DNA from: Nonomuraea turcica
GTDB lineage: Bacteria; Actinomycetota; Actinomycetes; Streptosporangiales; Streptosporangiaceae
NCBI RefSeq assembly: GCF_030718205.1
Contig: NZ_JAUZQF010000033.1
Span: forward strand, 38,393-102,392
Reading direction: 5' to 3'
DNA: 64,000 bases
The first letter of the stretch is position 1, and every line of letters starts with the position of its first letter. The position numbers were made by a program, and so were the translations under genes. The notes under the pieces were generated by a model. That model was given only the letters and a program-made list of their open reading frames with translations, had not been told where the DNA came from and searched no databases. Below, one piece after another: positions 61,183 to 64,000 of the stretch.

Positions 61183-63747
61183 ATGCGTCGGGAGTGGGAG
61201 CCGGAAGAGCTGATCGCGGCGTGGACGCTGCTGGACGACGACTGGGAGCTGGTGGGAAACAAGACGGGGGCGACCCGTCTGGGGTTCGGCCTGATGCTGA
61301 AGTTCTTCGAGCAGGAGGGCCGGTTCCCGCGACACGTTGGTGAGCTGCCCAAAGCCGCGGTGGACTACGTGGCCGGCCAGGTGAAGGTCGAGCCGGCGTT
61401 GCTGGCGGACTACGACTGGTCGGGCCGGTCGATCGAGCGACACCGGGCCCAGGTGCGGGAAGCGCTGGGGTTTCGGGAGTCGACCCGGGCGGATGAGGAC
61501 GTGCTGGCTGAGTGGCTGGCGGACAAGATCTGCCCGATGGTGTTCACGGACGAGGGGCTGCGGGCGGCGCTTCTGTCCCGCTGCCGGACGTTGAAGATCG
61601 AGCCACCGGGCCGGGTGGAGCGGATCGCAGGAGCGGGCCGGGCGCGGTTCGAGCGGGAGTTTTGCCTGCACGTGCTGAACGGGTTGTCGGCGGACTCGGC
61701 GCGGGCGCTGTGGGAGCTGGCCACGGGTGAGGACGGGTTCCTGCTGGAGCTGAAGTCCGACCCTGGGCGGCTGGGGCTGGAGACGCTGCTGGAGGAGATT
61801 GTCAAGCTGCGGCGGGCCAAGGCGCTGGGGCTGTCGGCGGATCTGTTCGGAGGTTATTCGGATCGGCTGGTGGCCTCCTGGCGGGCGCGGGCGATGGCCT
61901 CGCATCCGTCGGATTTCGCGGCCAACCAGCCGCCGGTCCGGTTGACGTTGGTGGCCGCGTTGGCGTGGTCGCGGACGACGGAGATCACGGACGCGCTGGT
62001 CGATCTGTTCATCGGCCTGGTGTCGAAGATCAACACACGGGCGGAGCGGAAGGTCGAGAAGGCGATCGAGGCTGAGGCCAAGAAGGTGCACCGCAAGACC
62101 GAGAAGCTGTTCTCGATCGCCGAGGCCTCGCTGCGGGCTCCGGAGGGCACGGTCCGGCAGGTTGTCTTCCCCGCAGTGCCGGGTGGCGAGGCGACGCTAA
62201 AGGCGCTGGTGGCCGAGGCCAAGGCGGACGCCAGCGCTTACAAGGCCCGCGTGCGGACGGTGCTGACCAGCTCCTACACCTCCTACTACCGGCGGATGCT
62301 GCCCAAGCTGCTGGCCGCGATCGAGTTCAAGTGCAACAACACCGCCTACCGGCCGGTTATGGACGCCCTGGACCTGCTGCAGCGTTATGCCGACATCCCG
62401 AACACCACCCGCCACTACGAAGCGTCCGAGAACGTCCCCATCCAAGGGGTGGTACCGGACGGCTGGCTGGAAGCGGTCGTCGACGACAACGGGGTCATCG
62501 AGCGGGCCTCCTACGAGCTGTGCGTGATCGTGTCGCTGAAGGACGCACTGCGCCGCCGCGAGATCTACGTCGCCGGCGCCCGCCGCTGGCGCAACCCCGA
62601 GGAAGACCTGCCGACCGACTTCGAGGACAACCGCGACGTCCACTACGAGAACCTGCGCCAACCGTTGGATGCCAGCGTGTTCATCGCCACGCTGAAAGAG
62701 GCGATGCGCGCCTCGATGGCGGCCTGCGGCCAGGCGATCAGCAGGAACAAGTCCGGCGGCACGAAGGTGAAGACGCACCGCGGCGAGCCGCGCTGGCACA
62801 TCCCCGACCTGGGCAAGCTGAAGGTTCCGGAGAACCTGCGGGCGCTGCACACCGAGGTCGCCGCCCGCTGGGGGATCATCGACCTGCTGGACTTCTTGAA
62901 GGAGTCGGACTTCGTCACCGACTTCACCGGCGCGTTCACCACGGTCGCGACCAGGGAGGCGACCCCGCGGGAAGTGATCCGCAAACGCCTGCTGCTGGTG
63001 CTGTACGCGCTGGGCACGAATGTGGGGATCAAGCGGGTCGCCGACGGCGGCCGCCATGGCGAGACCGAGGCGGCCCTGCGGGCGACCCGGCATCTGTTCG
63101 TCAACCGCGACAACCTGCGAGCGGCGATCGCGACCCTGGTCAACGCCACCTTGAGGATGCGGGATCCGCTGTGGTGGGGCAACGGCACCGCGTGCGCGTC
63201 GGACTCGAAGAAGTTCGGGTCGTGGTCGTCGAACCTGATGACTGAGTACCACGCCCGGTACGGCGGCCCCGGCGTCATGATCTATTGGCACGTGGACCGC
63301 AAGTCGGTGTGCGTCTACTCCCAGCTTCGCTCCTGCAACGCCTCCGAGGTCGCCGCGATGATGGAGGGCGTGCTGCGGCACTGCACCGACGCCACCATCG
63401 ATCGCCAGTACACAGATAGTCATGGCCAGTCGCTGGTCGGGTTCGCGTTCTCCTACTTGCTGGGGTTCAAGCTGCTGCCGCGGATGAAGAACATCGCCCG
63501 GCAGAAGCTGGTGAAGGCCGACGCCGATGACCAGGTCCCGTCCTGCCTGACCGGCATGGTGGCCGACAAGCCGATCGACTGGGAGATCATCGCTCAGCAG
63601 TACGACCAGCTGGTGAAGTACGCCACCGCCTTGCGGCTGGGCACGGCCGAGGCCGAGCAGGTGCTGCGCCGCTTCACCCGCGGCGGCCCCAAGCACCCCA
63701 CCTACAAGGCCATCGAGGAACTCGGCAAGGCGGTCAAGAGCGTGTTC
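61183..63747 (+). pseudogene. Tn3-family transposase, interrupted near its 3' end
   Basis: Open from MRREWEPEELIAAWTLLDDD (ATG 61183 or 61177) for about 855 codons. N-terminal DUF4158 region GATRLGFGLMLKFFEQEGRF; catalytic core with aspartates in CASDSKKFGSWSSNLM and DRQYTDSHGQSLVGFAFSYL. The family sequence stops after YKAIEELGKAVKSVFV, replaced by foreign sequence that stays open to the window end. The third catalytic residue (Glu) normally lies about 130 residues after the second Asp and is lost, so the enzyme should be inactive. The terminal repeats of the transposon were not located. Confidence 0.85.
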
Positions 63748-63817
63748 GTATTAGTTACGTGGAATCTGACGGTAGGAATGATCATTCTCCTATCGGACCA
63801 CGGACTGAGGAGATCCA

Positions 63818-64000
63818 TTGGGCAGCACGGTGGTGCTGGAGGAGAAGTGGCCGGTGCTCGACCGGCACGAGCAGGCGGCCGAGTGGCTGCGGATATGGAC
63901 GGACTTGGGGCGAGCGCCCCGAACGATCGACGCTTACGCCTGCGGCCTGGCCGAGTATCTGACGATGTGCGACCGCGAGGGCATCGACCCGGTCACGGCG
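63818..64000 (+). CDS. Tyrosine-type site-specific recombinase, 5' end only
   Basis: Starts TTG at 63818 after GAGGAGATCCA. 61 codons are visible: GSTVVLEEKWPVLDRHEQAA, EWLRIWTDLGRAPRTIDAYA and GLAEYLTMCDREGIDPVTA. This is the SAM-like N-terminal core-binding domain of phage-type integrases, closest in style to Tn554/recombinase-trio elements. The catalytic domain lies outside the window. It belongs to the element that interrupts the Tn3 transposase near 63747. Confidence 0.75.
   Translation, partial: MGSTVVLEEKWPVLDRHEQAAEWLRIWTDLGRAPRTIDAYACGLAEYLTMCDREGIDPVTA

Noticed and set aside
61093..63696. Long minus-strand frames opposite the Tn3 transposase
   Set aside because: Arg/Gln/Leu-rich antisense shadows; the plus strand carries the family motifs.
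1..64000. tRNA or rRNA genes
   Set aside because: No cloverleaf with a GGTTCRANYCC arm and no rRNA-like sequence was noticed on either strand; a covariance search was not possible.

Overview
The window is high-GC DNA with GTG starts, 4-nt start/stop overlaps and purine-rich Shine-Dalgarno sites. It carries actinobacterial families: an integration host factor of the actinobacterial type, Rv1733c-like and DUF1918/DUF1876 proteins, a WS/DGAT acyltransferase and an mpt53/ccdA-like pair. This points to a filamentous actinomycete, most simply Streptosporangiaceae-like (Nonomuraea and relatives). The genus is inference. No rRNA, tRNA or CRISPR array was seen.

1-20 kb is a dormancy/low-oxygen island. 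It holds a GNAT/acyl-CoA synthetase fusion, universal stress protein, WS/DGAT, STAS protein, DUF1876, Rv1733c-like protein, DUF1918, DoxX-like protein, phosphate acetyltransferase, hibernation factor, a K+ channel and AdhE. Eight near-identical 14-bp palindromes (consensus GGGMCNWWNGTCCY) lie upstream of these genes and resemble the mycobacterial DosR/DevR box. The island is also decaying: remnants of an Acg-type nitroreductase, narK, narI, a P-type ATPase and a sigma factor are present, the hibernation factor has an in-frame amber codon, and another gene is frameshifted by an exact 35-bp tandem duplication. A four-gene cargo block (two small unknown proteins, a HTH-DUF5919 protein and a Nudix hydrolase) sits inside it at 6.3-8.3 kb.

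20-38 kb is accessory DNA. It contains a frameshifted serine recombinase, an Mrr-like nuclease protein, a TetR-P450-methyltransferase-thioredoxin cluster, an ECF sigma/anti-sigma/DUF3040 operon, ferritin-like and aquaporin genes, a TlpA/CcdA thiol-redox pair, and a TetR/AhpD operon with a 15-bp-arm operator. One complete serine recombinase (37.2 kb) and two partial copies of its 3' end mark the region as recombinogenic. mihF follows.

38-46 kb is quieter: a GlsB-like protein, sulfotransferase plus glycosyltransferase, Spo0M with a His-rich tail, a voltage-gated-type channel and two CNNM/CorC-like transport proteins. At 46.5-50.1 kb a complete ISAzo13-family element sits inside an IS256-family element, and both have recognisable target duplications.

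50-61 kb contains three MarR/GbsR-type regulator modules, each next to oxidoreductase, hydrolase or membrane genes (CocE/NonD hydrolase, epimerase, FAD monooxygenases, DUF6653, MFS, DUF998). Two of these genes carry single-base frameshifts, and a short remnant of a third FAD monooxygenase remains. At 61.2 kb a Tn3-family transposase begins. It is broken near 63.75 kb by DNA encoding a tyrosine recombinase that runs off the window.
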